DNA of 64,000 bases from a virus, in the IMG/VR virus record IMGVR_UViG_3300008108_000181, positions 1 to 64,000 of that record; one strand, given 5' to 3'. The notes under the pieces are model-generated. The model was not told where the DNA came from and ran no database searches. It saw only the letters and a list, made by a program, of their open reading frames with translations. This document shows, piece after piece, positions 42,260 through 49,678 of the stretch (position 1 is the first letter of the stretch; each line of letters starts with the position of its first letter). The position numbers were made by a program, and so were the translations under genes.

Positions 42260-42619
42260 TTAATTTGTAAATCCATGAGAAGTTGGTTTTCCATTTTCAT
42301 CAACCAATACAAATACAATTTTATCTATTCGGATAATACTTTGTTTAGTATCTTTGTTTCGTACTTCACAAGCAATGGTTATTGAAGTTTTACCAAAATT
42401 AACTAATTCACATCCGATTTCGATTATATCACCAAGTTTAGCAGATGCAACAAAGTTCACCTCACTCATTGCTTTGGTGACAATACTTCTACTACCTAAT
42501 TGACAAATGCAAAAGATTGCAGCTTCTTCATCAATCCATTTTAGGAGTTGACCACCAAAGAGTGTACCTCTTGCATTTAAATCTTCGTACTTAACTAATT
42601 TTCGTGTTCTAAAATTCAT
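42260..42619 (-). CDS. Hotdog-fold acyl-CoA thioesterase-like protein
   Basis: A 119-residue hotdog protein of the YciA/ACOT type: NARGTLFGGQLLKWIDEEAAIFC (Gly-Gly turn and acidic residues at the active site), MSEVNFVASAKLGDIIEIGC, and TKQSIIRIDKIVFVLVDENGK. It likely hydrolyses acyl-CoA. Thioesterases are rarely seen in phages, where lipid or CoA turnover might be targeted. It is preceded by a host-type promoter whose -7 box ends four bases before the ATG, suggesting a leaderless transcript, and leads the operon with thymidylate synthase. Confidence 0.82.
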   Translation of the reverse strand: MNFRTRKLVKYEDLNARGTLFGGQLLKWIDEEAAIFCICQLGSRSIVTKAMSEVNFVASAKLGDIIEIGCELVNFGKTSITIACEVRNKDTKQSIIRIDKIVFVLVDENGKPTSHGFTN

Positions 42620-42623
42620 TTTA

Positions 42624-42656
42624 CAAATATACTAAAAAAATTTTAATTATCCAAAT
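42624..42656 (-). promoter_or_regulatory. Host-type promoter, probably leaderless
   Basis: Minus strand TTTGG-N19-TATATTTG (TTG-N20-TATATTTG). Only four bases separate the -7 box from the ATG at 42619, so transcription probably begins at the start codon. Confidence 0.7.
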
Positions 42657-42853
42657 GTTGATGTTCTAACATCTGCCATAAAATTTCTTAATTTTTGTAA
42701 TTTGTAAATTAATTGTTCTTGCTCAAGTGAACCTTTTCTAATTTCAAAAATCAAATCATCTATTGAGACAACCCCAATACTTAATCCATCTTCTTTTGAA
42801 TGTAAAAAATTTTCTGATACTTTGTGTTTTCTTGCTACGTCTTGTAAATTCAT
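42647..42853 (-). CDS. Hypothetical small protein (68 aa)
   Basis: Starts MNLQDVARKHKVSENFL, helix-rich, with a short helix-turn-helix-like run at the start (ARKHKVSENFLHSKEDG) but too short to name. Its 3' end holds the -33 box of the thioesterase promoter. No family recognised. Confidence 0.55.
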   Translation of the reverse strand: MNLQDVARKHKVSENFLHSKEDGLSIGVVSIDDLIFEIRKGSLEQEQLIYKLQKLRNFMADVRTSTFG

Positions 42854-42858
42854 AATTT

Positions 42859-44244
42859 CTATTTTTTAATTGTTTCTAATCTAATAATTTCTTCTTTAAT
42901 TTTTTGGTTATATGGATTCCAAGTAATATTATCCAACAACCATTTTCTATAATAAGGAGGTATAGATGCAACTGGTTTGTTTTTATATTTACCAAATGTC
43001 ATATATACTTTTTGGATTTCTCCTTCTTCATTTCGTTGTTCGGCAAGATTTATCCCACCTTCCAAGTGTAATCCTATTTCGTGAATTGGTACACCAGTAA
43101 TCTTCTTCTTATTCTCCCCATATAACTCCCATGTACCATCTTCATCCTCTTTATAATACAAATCCTCTACCTTACCAAATCGTTCAACAGAACCCACGAA
43201 ATCAACTACTAAGCAATCCTTCTTCTTTTCATGGATACGAGTTCCTCTACCAACAAACTGATACCACCATGAAATGGATGCGGTAGGTCTTGCGGTAATC
43301 AAACAATCCAATTCAGGATAATCAAATCCAACAGTTAGAACATTGACTTGAACTATAACTCTAATCTTTTGATTTCTAAATTCTTCAATGATTCGATTTC
43401 TATCTTGAGTAGGAGTTTCACCAGTAACAACTGCTGCCATTGGAATTCTTCCTGCAAGTTTGGTTGCTTGTTCAATTGTTGGTACAGCGACAAGAATAGA
43501 TTTTCTATCTTCGATTTCTCGTACCTTCTTTACTATTTTATCTTCTATGTTTTGATTTTCATATGCTCGAGCAATAGAATCATTTGTAAATTCTGCACCT
43601 GATGAATTGAATACCAATGCACCAGTATCAAAATCATAAGATTGATACACAAGTGGTGTCCAAAATCCTAACTTAACGGTATCTTGAATTTGAGCAACAT
43701 GAATGATGTGTTTAAAGAACGCACCTTTACTTGAACGATTGGTCAACATCACTAACTTAGAGTAAGGACCAGTATCACCCATATTCGATTGTAATTTGAG
43801 TGGAGTTGCAGTTAACCCAAGAATATGAGTTGCTTTCATCCCATCCACAAATCTTCTTAACTGACCTGATTTTTCTCTTGGGTATCTATCACACTCATCT
43901 ATAATAATCTTACTAACACCCATTTCTCTGAACTTGTGAGCAATGTTAATAATAGAACCGATGGTTGCGTAAGTAATATCACCTAACTCTTTCTGTCCCA
44001 TAGAAGCAGAATAGATTGATGCAGACCCACCAAAGAAAATAAACTTATTATAATTTTGTTCTAATAATTCTTTTGATGGTTGGAGAACCAAAACCTTTTC
44101 ACCAATACCTTTTGCGATATGGGCAATAACAATTGATTTACCGAATGCAGTAGGTGCAACGATAATGGATGGTGCCATTTTTGGTAGTTTAAAAAATTCA
44201 ACACCGATTGTTACTGGTTCAATTTGGTTCGCTCGTAACTTCAC
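42859..44244 (-). CDS. UvsW-like SF2 helicase with DUF3820-like C-terminal domain
   Basis: A 461-residue helicase of superfamily 2. Walker A is VAPTAFGKS (29-37), motif II is IIDECDR (115-120, DECD), motif III is GLTATP, and motif VI is QFVGRGTRIHE. The order fits UvsW/RadD-type DNA helicases that unwind branched DNA and help the switch to recombination-dependent replication. Residues of about 410-440 read MTFGKYKNKPVASIPPYYRKW, the compact FGKYKGK..IP..Y..WL pattern of DUF3820, which is usually found alone or on exonucleases. The start is GTG, in a four-base GTGA overlap with the preceding stop. Confidence 0.87.
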   Translation of the reverse strand: MKLRANQIEPVTIGVEFFKLPKMAPSIIVAPTAFGKSIVIAHIAKGIGEKVLVLQPSKELLEQNYNKFIFFGGSASIYSASMGQKELGDITYATIGSIINIAHKFREMGVSKIIIDECDRYPREKSGQLRRFVDGMKATHILGLTATPLKLQSNMGDTGPYSKLVMLTNRSSKGAFFKHIIHVAQIQDTVKLGFWTPLVYQSYDFDTGALVFNSSGAEFTNDSIARAYENQNIEDKIVKKVREIEDRKSILVAVPTIEQATKLAGRIPMAAVVTGETPTQDRNRIIEEFRNQKIRVIVQVNVLTVGFDYPELDCLITARPTASISWWYQFVGRGTRIHEKKKDCLVVDFVGSVERFGKVEDLYYKEDEDGTWELYGENKKKITGVPIHEIGLHLEGGINLAEQRNEEGEIQKVYMTFGKYKNKPVASIPPYYRKWLLDNITWNPYNQKIKEEIIRLETIKK

Positions 44245-44456
44245 ACTTTATATTTACTTTTAAATCTTGCCAAAAACGATTCCCCAATTCCAATTTCTAA
44301 TATTTGGTGTTCGTTTGGAATTATTGGTTTTCGTTTTGTATTATCAATAATATCATCAATTCTTATATTAGTAAATATATCAATATATATTTTTGGGTTT
44401 TTTTCTGGTCCTTTGTGAACTACAACTACTTTTAATAATTCATTTAAATTACCCAT
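44241..44456 (-). CDS. Hypothetical small protein (71 aa)
   Basis: Starts MGNLNELLKVVVVHKGPEKN, beta-rich with a basic end (RFKSKYKV). Four-base overlap with the helicase start. No family recognised. Confidence 0.55.
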   Translation of the reverse strand: MGNLNELLKVVVVHKGPEKNPKIYIDIFTNIRIDDIIDNTKRKPIIPNEHQILEIGIGESFLARFKSKYKV

Positions 44457-44457
44457 T

Positions 44458-44601
44458 TTAGAGAGATAAACTTAAATTATGTAAAATTAATGCCAATAAC
44501 ATAATAACAACCGCTGCAAAAGCGTATGTTACTACTTTTTCATTTGTAGATTGTCTATCTTTACTTCTACCTTGTCTATATTTTCTATCATTTTTTTTCA
44601 T
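44458..44601 (-). CDS. Small membrane protein (47 aa)
   Basis: Frame MKKNDRKYRQGRSKDRQ followed by one transmembrane helix (YAFAAVVIMLLALIL) and LHNLSLSL. The basic N-terminus suggests it faces the cytoplasm. It fills the space between the UvdE and 71-residue genes, one base from the next start. Function unknown. Confidence 0.6.
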   Translation of the reverse strand: MKKNDRKYRQGRSKDRQSTNEKVVTYAFAAVVIMLLALILHNLSLSL

Positions 44602-44607
44602 ATCACA

Positions 44608-45507
44608 TTAATTTAAAAATGGTAAAATTGCTAATTCTTTTGCTTTTGATTCAACCATAATGTCCAAATCCAACTCGTATGTATTGGGGAGGGCATTAAT
44701 ATAATCCGAATGTGCTTGTGGTTTGATTTTGATGTTGTTTTCATGTAATGATTTTGATTCGGAATAATGAACTTCGGGTGTAATACCTTTTGGCCAAGTT
44801 GATACTGCAAGTTTGAGTGCCTGTTCTTCACTCAATCCACCAGTACAAAACTTGTGGTGATGGTAATCAAACACAATTGGAATACCTGTCTTCTCATGGA
44901 TATACATCAAATCTTTTACCGAATACATAGATTCCTTGTCATCGTTCTCAACTGTCAATCGTGTCTGAACTGATGGTGATAATCGTTGGAAGTTTAAGAT
45001 AAATCTATCCATTGCAGATTTCTTATCACCATACACACCATTACAATGAATGTTGATATTGTTATATGGAGATTTTTCTAATCCCATCAAATCAAATATC
45101 TTACCATGAAGTTCCAAATCAATAATTGTATTTTGAACTACCGATTCTTTAGGAGATGTCAGAACATTAAATGGGCCAGGATGTGAATTGATTCTCATAC
45201 CAACTGATTGTGCGTAATGACCTGCACCCGATAATAAAGTTCGGATACGAAGGAATTGTGGTAAATCCTCAAACTTGTATTCACTTGCCCAAGGAAAGAA
45301 CTCGGATGATAATCGGAATAGTTTGATATTATTCTCATGATTCCATCTGAGAATGTGAATCAAATCACGAGAATTTTCTAACCCCAATTCACCGGCGTAA
45401 TCTAAACCTCGTTCTAAAAAGGTTTTTCTAACCATAGAACGATTAGTAGTAATCTTGGGTTTGCGACTACCAAGTGTCATGTTAATACAAGCATATCCTA
45501 AATTCAT
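44608..45507 (-). CDS. uvsE: UV damage endonuclease UvdE/UvsE
   Basis: About 299 residues from MNLGYACINMTLG, the standard family opening; the longer frame to 45543 would run back into the promoter. Further signatures are RLSSEFFPWAS, RINSHPGPFNVL, the metal-binding ENDDKES and VFDYHHHKF, and EVHYSES near the end. UvdE cuts DNA 5' of pyrimidine dimers and other lesions using three metal ions in a TIM barrel. T4 uses DenV instead, so this is an alternative light-repair route suited to sunlit water. A host-type -7 box lies about 25 bases upstream. Confidence 0.93.
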   Translation of the reverse strand: MNLGYACINMTLGSRKPKITTNRSMVRKTFLERGLDYAGELGLENSRDLIHILRWNHENNIKLFRLSSEFFPWASEYKFEDLPQFLRIRTLLSGAGHYAQSVGMRINSHPGPFNVLTSPKESVVQNTIIDLELHGKIFDLMGLEKSPYNNINIHCNGVYGDKKSAMDRFILNFQRLSPSVQTRLTVENDDKESMYSVKDLMYIHEKTGIPIVFDYHHHKFCTGGLSEEQALKLAVSTWPKGITPEVHYSESKSLHENNIKIKPQAHSDYINALPNTYELDLDIMVESKAKELAILPFLN

Positions 45508-45532
45508 AAGTGTAGTTTTAAATGTTATTCTA

Positions 45533-45566
45533 CAAATATACAAAAAATAAATGAATTATCCTACTA
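45533..45566 (-). promoter_or_regulatory. Host-type promoter with weak -33 box
   Basis: Minus strand TATATTTG with TAGG instead of TTGG at the usual distance. It precedes the uvsE ATG at 45507 and lies mostly in the gap after the IscA-like stop. Confidence 0.5.
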
Positions 45567-45890
45567 CTATATCGAAAAACTTTCACCGCACCCACAAGTT
45601 CGTGATGCGTTTGGATTTACAAAGTGGAATCCTTTTCCATTCAAACCCGAAGTATAACTCAATTCAGTTCCAACCAAATATAGTAATGATTTTTTATCTA
45701 TCAGAACTTTTACACCATTATCTTCACAAATAGTATCACTATCAGTTTTAGTTCCATCAAATTGTAAATCATACATCAACCCACTACAACCACCCCCCTT
45801 TACTGAAACCCGAATGAATTGTTCGGTTTGGTTTTCAGTATCTATTAATCGTTGTATCTCATTAGATGCATCGTTAGAAACTGTAATCAT
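45567..45890 (-). CDS. IscA/ErpA-like A-type Fe-S carrier
   Basis: A 107-residue A-type protein with the three conserved Cys: Cys35 in GGGCSGLMY and Cys99/Cys101 in TCGCGESF. The fold pattern FVNPNASRTCGCG is typical. It should carry or deliver Fe-S clusters. A-type carriers are sometimes found in marine cyanophage genomes. It starts two bases after the 472-residue membrane protein stop, and so belongs to that late transcript. Confidence 0.9.
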   Translation of the reverse strand: MITVSNDASNEIQRLIDTENQTEQFIRVSVKGGGCSGLMYDLQFDGTKTDSDTICEDNGVKVLIDKKSLLYLVGTELSYTSGLNGKGFHFVNPNASRTCGCGESFSI

Positions 45891-45892
45891 AA

Positions 45893-47311
45893 TTAATAAG
45901 TTTTACTTGTAAAATCAGTTGGATAAATTTCTTTTTTATATTGTTCTACTGCATTTTGATTACCCCCTTGGTAATTAATCCAAAACTCAATAGCTTTTCT
46001 ATCGTTAATCCATCTATCTCTTTTACTCCAATCAAATCGTGGGTTAGTATAATATGGACCATCTTTATATGGTGTCTTCCAACCACCACCTTCATACCAT
46101 TCCATATATTCTTCGTCAGATATTACTCCATCACCATCTTTATCTGCAGATAATTCATCATCCGAAACAACACCATCACCATTTAAATCTAATCCTTTTT
46201 TGGATTTTTTTTCAAGATAGTTGTCAAATGCTTCTTTTAATACTTCGTTTGGGTCTGAATCTTCTTTTATTGTTTCAAAAAATACTTCTCCATCAATTGA
46301 CGATAGTATGTATGGTTTATCTTCTAATCCATCCATTAAAGTGACATCCCAATCATCATACAAACCATCTTTCTCATCTGCTTCTATGATTTCTTTAATA
46401 AGTTCTCTTTGTTTTTCTTTATCATTGGCTATACCAGCATCATCTATAATAACATCCATTCCTTTTTCTGATAAATCATCACCATATAATTCTCTTTTCT
46501 GAATCACTTTCTTTTTATCTTCTTCACCTTTATCAACTTTCATAGCGTTATTGAAAGCAACTACTAATGCAATTGCAAGTGGGTCAAATACAAATATGAT
46601 GATTAAAATAAACCAGTTAATAATAACATCCATAGGTTTTCCTAATAAACCACTCAAGTATTCCAAAGGTCCTAATTCAGAACCCACTTCAACATTAGTA
46701 TCAATTTCTAATATTTGTAATTGGATTGATTGTAGTGAATCTGCTGCAACTTGTCTTTTAGATTGAACTTCTTTTCGGTTTTGTTCTTCAATTACTATAC
46801 GAGATTGTGCTGCTCTTAATTCGGTTGTAGATACTGAACTTTGTGTTTTACCATTTTTATCAGTATACTGAATTTGTTGTGTCTTTGCAGATGATAGTGT
46901 AGAAATGTTTTCAGAAATTCTTTCTAACTCTTTATCATATCGAATAACATCATCTTCCCAAAACTTTTCTTTTTGTTGTAAGAATGTTTTTTCTTTTGAT
47001 GTTACTGAATATAGTTTGAATGTATCTTGGAATGCAGCAGTTAGGAATCCATAAATACCAAGAGAGGTAATAAGAACCAATACTAAAGTTGCACCTAACA
47101 AATAGATTCGGAATCCTTTGTTAATCTTCTCCCAATAGTTGTAAAGGTAACCTGCAACAATTAGTTTAGCAAGTTCCAATGAGGATGCCATTAAAATTAC
47201 CGAGAGGGATGCACCGGCAAACAATTTCGCTAAACCAGTTACCGAAAAGAATGCTGCGTTAAATGCTATGAATAGTGCGGATAACCCTAATAATAGAGTT
47301 CTTAATTTCAT
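45893..47311 (-). CDS. Polytopic membrane protein with coiled coil and EF-hand-like loops
   Basis: A 472-residue protein. The N-terminal 100 residues hold about three transmembrane helices (LLLGLSALFIAFNAAFF, SVILMASSLELAKLIVAGY, IYLLGATLVLVLITSLGIYGFL). A soluble coiled-coil region (120-210), another transmembrane helix near 235 (INWFILIIIFVFDPLAIALVVAF) and an acidic C-terminus with EF-hand-like loops (DLNGDGVVSDDEL, DKDGDGVISDEEY, about 380-410) follow. The layout is common in T4-like marine phages without a known role. A calcium-responsive envelope function is possible. Starts six bases after a 59-residue gene. Confidence 0.7.
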   Translation of the reverse strand: MKLRTLLLGLSALFIAFNAAFFSVTGLAKLFAGASLSVILMASSLELAKLIVAGYLYNYWEKINKGFRIYLLGATLVLVLITSLGIYGFLTAAFQDTFKLYSVTSKEKTFLQQKEKFWEDDVIRYDKELERISENISTLSSAKTQQIQYTDKNGKTQSSVSTTELRAAQSRIVIEEQNRKEVQSKRQVAADSLQSIQLQILEIDTNVEVGSELGPLEYLSGLLGKPMDVIINWFILIIIFVFDPLAIALVVAFNNAMKVDKGEEDKKKVIQKRELYGDDLSEKGMDVIIDDAGIANDKEKQRELIKEIIEADEKDGLYDDWDVTLMDGLEDKPYILSSIDGEVFFETIKEDSDPNEVLKEAFDNYLEKKSKKGLDLNGDGVVSDDELSADKDGDGVISDEEYMEWYEGGGWKTPYKDGPYYTNPRFDWSKRDRWINDRKAIEFWINYQGGNQNAVEQYKKEIYPTDFTSKTY

Positions 47312-47317
47312 GTTGTA

Positions 47318-47497
47318 TTATCCTAAATGAACGATTTCTTGTAACTTCTCTAACCCATAGAGAATTTCTTTAAGATAAATTTCTGCTTGTTTTTGGTCTG
47401 CTGCTCTGTCACCAGAAACCATTTCTTTAACAATTTTGGTTCTTGATATCAAAGATTCGATAGTATCATCTGCTCTTTGTTTGTAAATATCTTTCAT
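47318..47497 (-). CDS. Small helical protein (59 aa)
   Basis: Frame MKDIYKQRADDTIESLI to LQEIVHLG, helical with charge pairs. It is first after a late-type promoter and six bases before the membrane protein, so it is probably translated. No family recognised. Confidence 0.65.
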   Translation of the reverse strand: MKDIYKQRADDTIESLISRTKIVKEMVSGDRAADQKQAEIYLKEILYGLEKLQEIVHLG

Positions 47498-47517
47498 AGT
47501 TATGTTTTTAGTACTAC

Positions 47518-47530
47518 TTTATAAATATTG
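47518..47530 (-). promoter_or_regulatory. Late-type promoter element
   Basis: Minus strand CAATATTTATAAAG about 20 bases before the ATG at 47497, just after the hsp20 terminator. No -33 TTG. Confidence 0.6.
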
Positions 47531-47536
47531 TGAGGT

Positions 47537-47564
47537 AAAAAAAGGGGAGTTTTCACTCCCCTTT
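47537..47564 (-). terminator. Rho-independent terminator
   Basis: A ten-pair stem AAAGGGGAGT/ACTCCCCTTT with a GAAA loop and a run of T on the minus strand. Ends the hsp20 transcript. Almost a copy of the terminator at 25003-25030. Confidence 0.88.
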
Positions 47565-47584
47565 CAAAAATCAAGTTAAAAAAA

Positions 47585-47950
47585 TTAATAAGAGATTTTA
47601 AGAGTTCTACTCTTTCTTTCGTTCTTCTTATCAATTAATAAAACCAATAATCCATTTTCGAATTTAGCTTCTGATTTAGTACCATCGTAATCAGTACCGA
47701 CCGTAAGTTTCAAATCAATATCCTTTACAAACCGAGAAGTACCTTCTTCTTTTTTTGCAATGATATGAACGAATTCTTCGGTTACATCAACTTGGATATT
47801 TTTTGGTGAATGACCGAGTGTGTTGATGATTACTTGTTGTTTTCCACTTTCCAATACTTCAACTTCAAATTGAGAAGTTTTGTAATTGTAAGTTGGTTCT
47901 TTTGCCAATTCTTTAAATAGTTTGTCAAATGTGTCAAGTGTGTAGAACAT
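47585..47950 (-). CDS. Small heat-shock protein, Hsp20 family
   Basis: A 121-residue alpha-crystallin domain protein: VIINTLGHSPKNIQVDVTEEF, the strand FVHIIAKKEE, FVKDIDLKL and KFENGLLVLLIDKK. It has a short N-terminus and no C-terminal I-x-I extension of note. Small heat-shock proteins hold unfolding proteins and are common in T4-like marine phages. It is transcribed alone: a twin palindrome lies upstream and a strong terminator downstream. A good ribosome site (AAGGAAA) precedes the ATG. Confidence 0.92.
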   Translation of the reverse strand: MFYTLDTFDKLFKELAKEPTYNYKTSQFEVEVLESGKQQVIINTLGHSPKNIQVDVTEEFVHIIAKKEEGTSRFVKDIDLKLTVGTDYDGTKSEAKFENGLLVLLIDKKNERKSRTLKISY

Positions 47951-48020
47951 AGTTTTTTTCCTTTTTTTTAGTTAAACATTTATATCTTATTTTACAATTT
48001 ATATACCATAGGAGTTTTTA

Positions 48021-48055
48021 TGACACAATGTCAGTTTGTATGTGACAACTTGTCA
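48021..48055 (-). promoter_or_regulatory. Twin palindrome, possible operator of hsp20
   Basis: TGACACAATGTCA (48021-48033) and TGACAACTTGTCA (48043-48055). The second is a perfect six-base inverted repeat around one base, the first a five-base repeat around three. Their starts are 22 bases apart, about two helical turns, so a protein would bind both on one DNA face. They sit between the HD gene stop and the hsp20 start, about 70 bases ahead of the ATG. They do not match CIRCE. Confidence 0.45.
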
Positions 48056-48715
48056 TTAGAATACTTTAGAATCTTCCCACTGTTTGTTTTCTTGTCTACA
48101 ACTCATGTGGTCTGCCCAATGTAGAACATAAGGTAAATCTGTCTTCAATCTCATTTCTGGTCTGAACGAAATAAAGTATCCTTTTGTTGCTTCGTTATAC
48201 AATCCATCGGCCAACATAATACCAATCATTTCTTTTTCGTTGTACTGAATACCATATTGATTTAACAACCATAAGGCACGATGGGTGACATCCATATAAT
48301 GATTCTCACCATTAATCTTAAACATCATACCTTGATTCTTACGATGCCAATCAGAAGTTTCTTCAATATAGTGTGGTTGACCGGGAACCCCTAACTTACC
48401 TAAATCGTGATGGAATGCAGCAAAGAATAATTCTTCATCAGTAAAATCAACCTTAACTCCACCTTCCTCATACACCTTTTTAAGTTTGTATGAGTTTCTG
48501 GCAACATTCATAACATGGTCGATATATCCACCTACATACGCAGAGTGATAATGTTCTTTACCACTTGCAGGTGCAATTGCTAGTTCGGTCCCTAATTCTG
48601 ATTCCGAATACATATGAAGTAACTTTTCTAATCGTTCTCCACTAAATACTTTTTTCAGAGCCTCTATGAATCTATCATAGTTCCCTTGTAGTTGTTCTGC
48701 TGTATAATTTTTCAT
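48056..48715 (-). CDS. HD-domain phosphohydrolase
   Basis: A 219-residue metal hydrolase with HYHSAYVGGYIDHVMNVA, the core pair HHDLGK (102-107, His103-Asp104), GIMLADGLYN and a distal LHWADHMSC. It could act on nucleotides (dNTPase or 5'-nucleotidase-like) or cyclic nucleotides. The surrounding genes, a deoxyribonucleotidase and thymidylate synthase further on, favour a nucleotide role. Transcribed from the promoter at 49627-49659 with two other genes. Confidence 0.8.
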   Translation of the reverse strand: MKNYTAEQLQGNYDRFIEALKKVFSGERLEKLLHMYSESELGTELAIAPASGKEHYHSAYVGGYIDHVMNVARNSYKLKKVYEEGGVKVDFTDEELFFAAFHHDLGKLGVPGQPHYIEETSDWHRKNQGMMFKINGENHYMDVTHRALWLLNQYGIQYNEKEMIGIMLADGLYNEATKGYFISFRPEMRLKTDLPYVLHWADHMSCRQENKQWEDSKVF

Positions 48716-48751
48716 TTTGCTAAGTTACAAAATTATTTTCATTTATCAAAA

Positions 48752-49096
48752 TTAATCCTCATAAATCTCCCTACCTGTCAGGGCTCGATATAGTATTTCA
48801 ATTTCTTCTTCTGATTTACAAAAACCAAGACCATTCAAATCTTCTAACTCTACATAATAGTGACCTTTTGGTAATCCAAGTTCTTTATTCTCATCATTAC
48901 AACTTGATATCATAACCAAACAATCTTCATCGGGATTATCTTTGGGTAAGGGTAGAACATAATAATAATAGACATAAGTACCACCTTCTTCATCCTCATC
49001 TTCTTCAATCTCCTCTATTTTCAACCAACCTTGTCTTTCAAAGGTTTCTTCAGTTATAGGAGTTTCTGGAAATTCAATAATATCTTCGTTTATCAT
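48752..49096 (-). CDS. Hypothetical acidic protein (114 aa)
   Basis: Very acidic (EEIEEDEDEEGG) with a Tyr run (TYVYYYYVLPL) and a Cys-containing C-terminal half. No family recognised. Lies 36 bases ahead of the HD gene, in the same transcript. Confidence 0.55.
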   Translation of the reverse strand: MINEDIIEFPETPITEETFERQGWLKIEEIEEDEDEEGGTYVYYYYVLPLPKDNPDEDCLVMISSCNDENKELGLPKGHYYVELEDLNGLGFCKSEEEIEILYRALTGREIYED

Positions 49097-49108
49097 TTGG
49101 ATAATTTA

Positions 49109-49594
49109 TTATAGTAATCGTTCCAAAATACTATCCCAAGTTGGAAATTCATTTACAGTGTTGGTTTCCCAATTAGTACCGAACTGAAGAAGAGTACCTC
49201 GAAACTCCCCAGCACCATTCTTGGTTCTATCATCGATTAGGTAATCACCCATCAACAAATCCTTTCGGTGAGTAATAAACATTTTCTTGTGGAATAGGTT
49301 ACCAAAGTAATCCTCAATCCAAAATCTCTTATCCATTCCTGCCATTGGGTTTCCCCAAGGTGCGGTAGTTGCGATAAACAATTCGTACTTACCACACTCT
49401 GCCAGTTTCTTCACCGCCTCGATAGCACCTTCCATAGGTGGAGCGTTTCGGAATAACCCTTGAATGTGGTCGGGATGTGTTTTGTATCGTTCTCTTAGAT
49501 GTGGATGAAGGGTGAAGAAGTTTTCTATTGCCTTTCCAAAATCAACAAGGACACCGTCCATGTCAATGTAGATGATTTGTTTTCTCTCGTTCAT
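49109..49594 (-). CDS. HAD-family 5'(3')-deoxyribonucleotidase
   Basis: A 161-residue HAD phosphatase: nucleophile motif YIDMDGVLVDFG (Asp11 and Asp13), FIATTAPWGNP, ITHRKDLLMGD, and LIDDRTKNG. The sequence matches small 5'(3')-deoxyribonucleotidases that dephosphorylate dNMPs. It sits first in an operon after a host-type promoter. With ThyA and dCMP deaminase it helps set the dNTP balance during replication. Confidence 0.87.
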   Translation of the reverse strand: MNERKQIIYIDMDGVLVDFGKAIENFFTLHPHLRERYKTHPDHIQGLFRNAPPMEGAIEAVKKLAECGKYELFIATTAPWGNPMAGMDKRFWIEDYFGNLFHKKMFITHRKDLLMGDYLIDDRTKNGAGEFRGTLLQFGTNWETNTVNEFPTWDSILERLL

Positions 49595-49626
49595 ATTGTT
49601 TTTTATTATCTCTTAATCTTACATAA

Positions 49627-49659
49627 CAAATATACAAAAAAAGTTTCGTATTTCCAAAT
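49627..49659 (-). promoter_or_regulatory. Host-type promoter
   Basis: Minus strand TTTGG-N19-TATATTTG, TTG-N20-TATATTTG. The 20-nt spacer is the same as for five other promoters. The ATG at 49594 is 33 bases downstream. Confidence 0.75.
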
Positions 49660-49678
49660 CCTAGTCAATGTTTTTTAA

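Noticed and set aside
45508-45543. Longer start for the UvdE gene (MYICRITF...)
   Set aside because: It would extend through the promoter box at 45533-45540. The family begins at MNLGYACINM, which matches the ATG at 45507.
48021-48125. Plus-strand frame of 34 codons with an AGGAG site upstream (MTQCQFVCDNL...)
   Set aside because: It crosses the twin palindrome and runs antisense into the HD gene. It is too short and lacks protein character; the AGGAG is likely chance.
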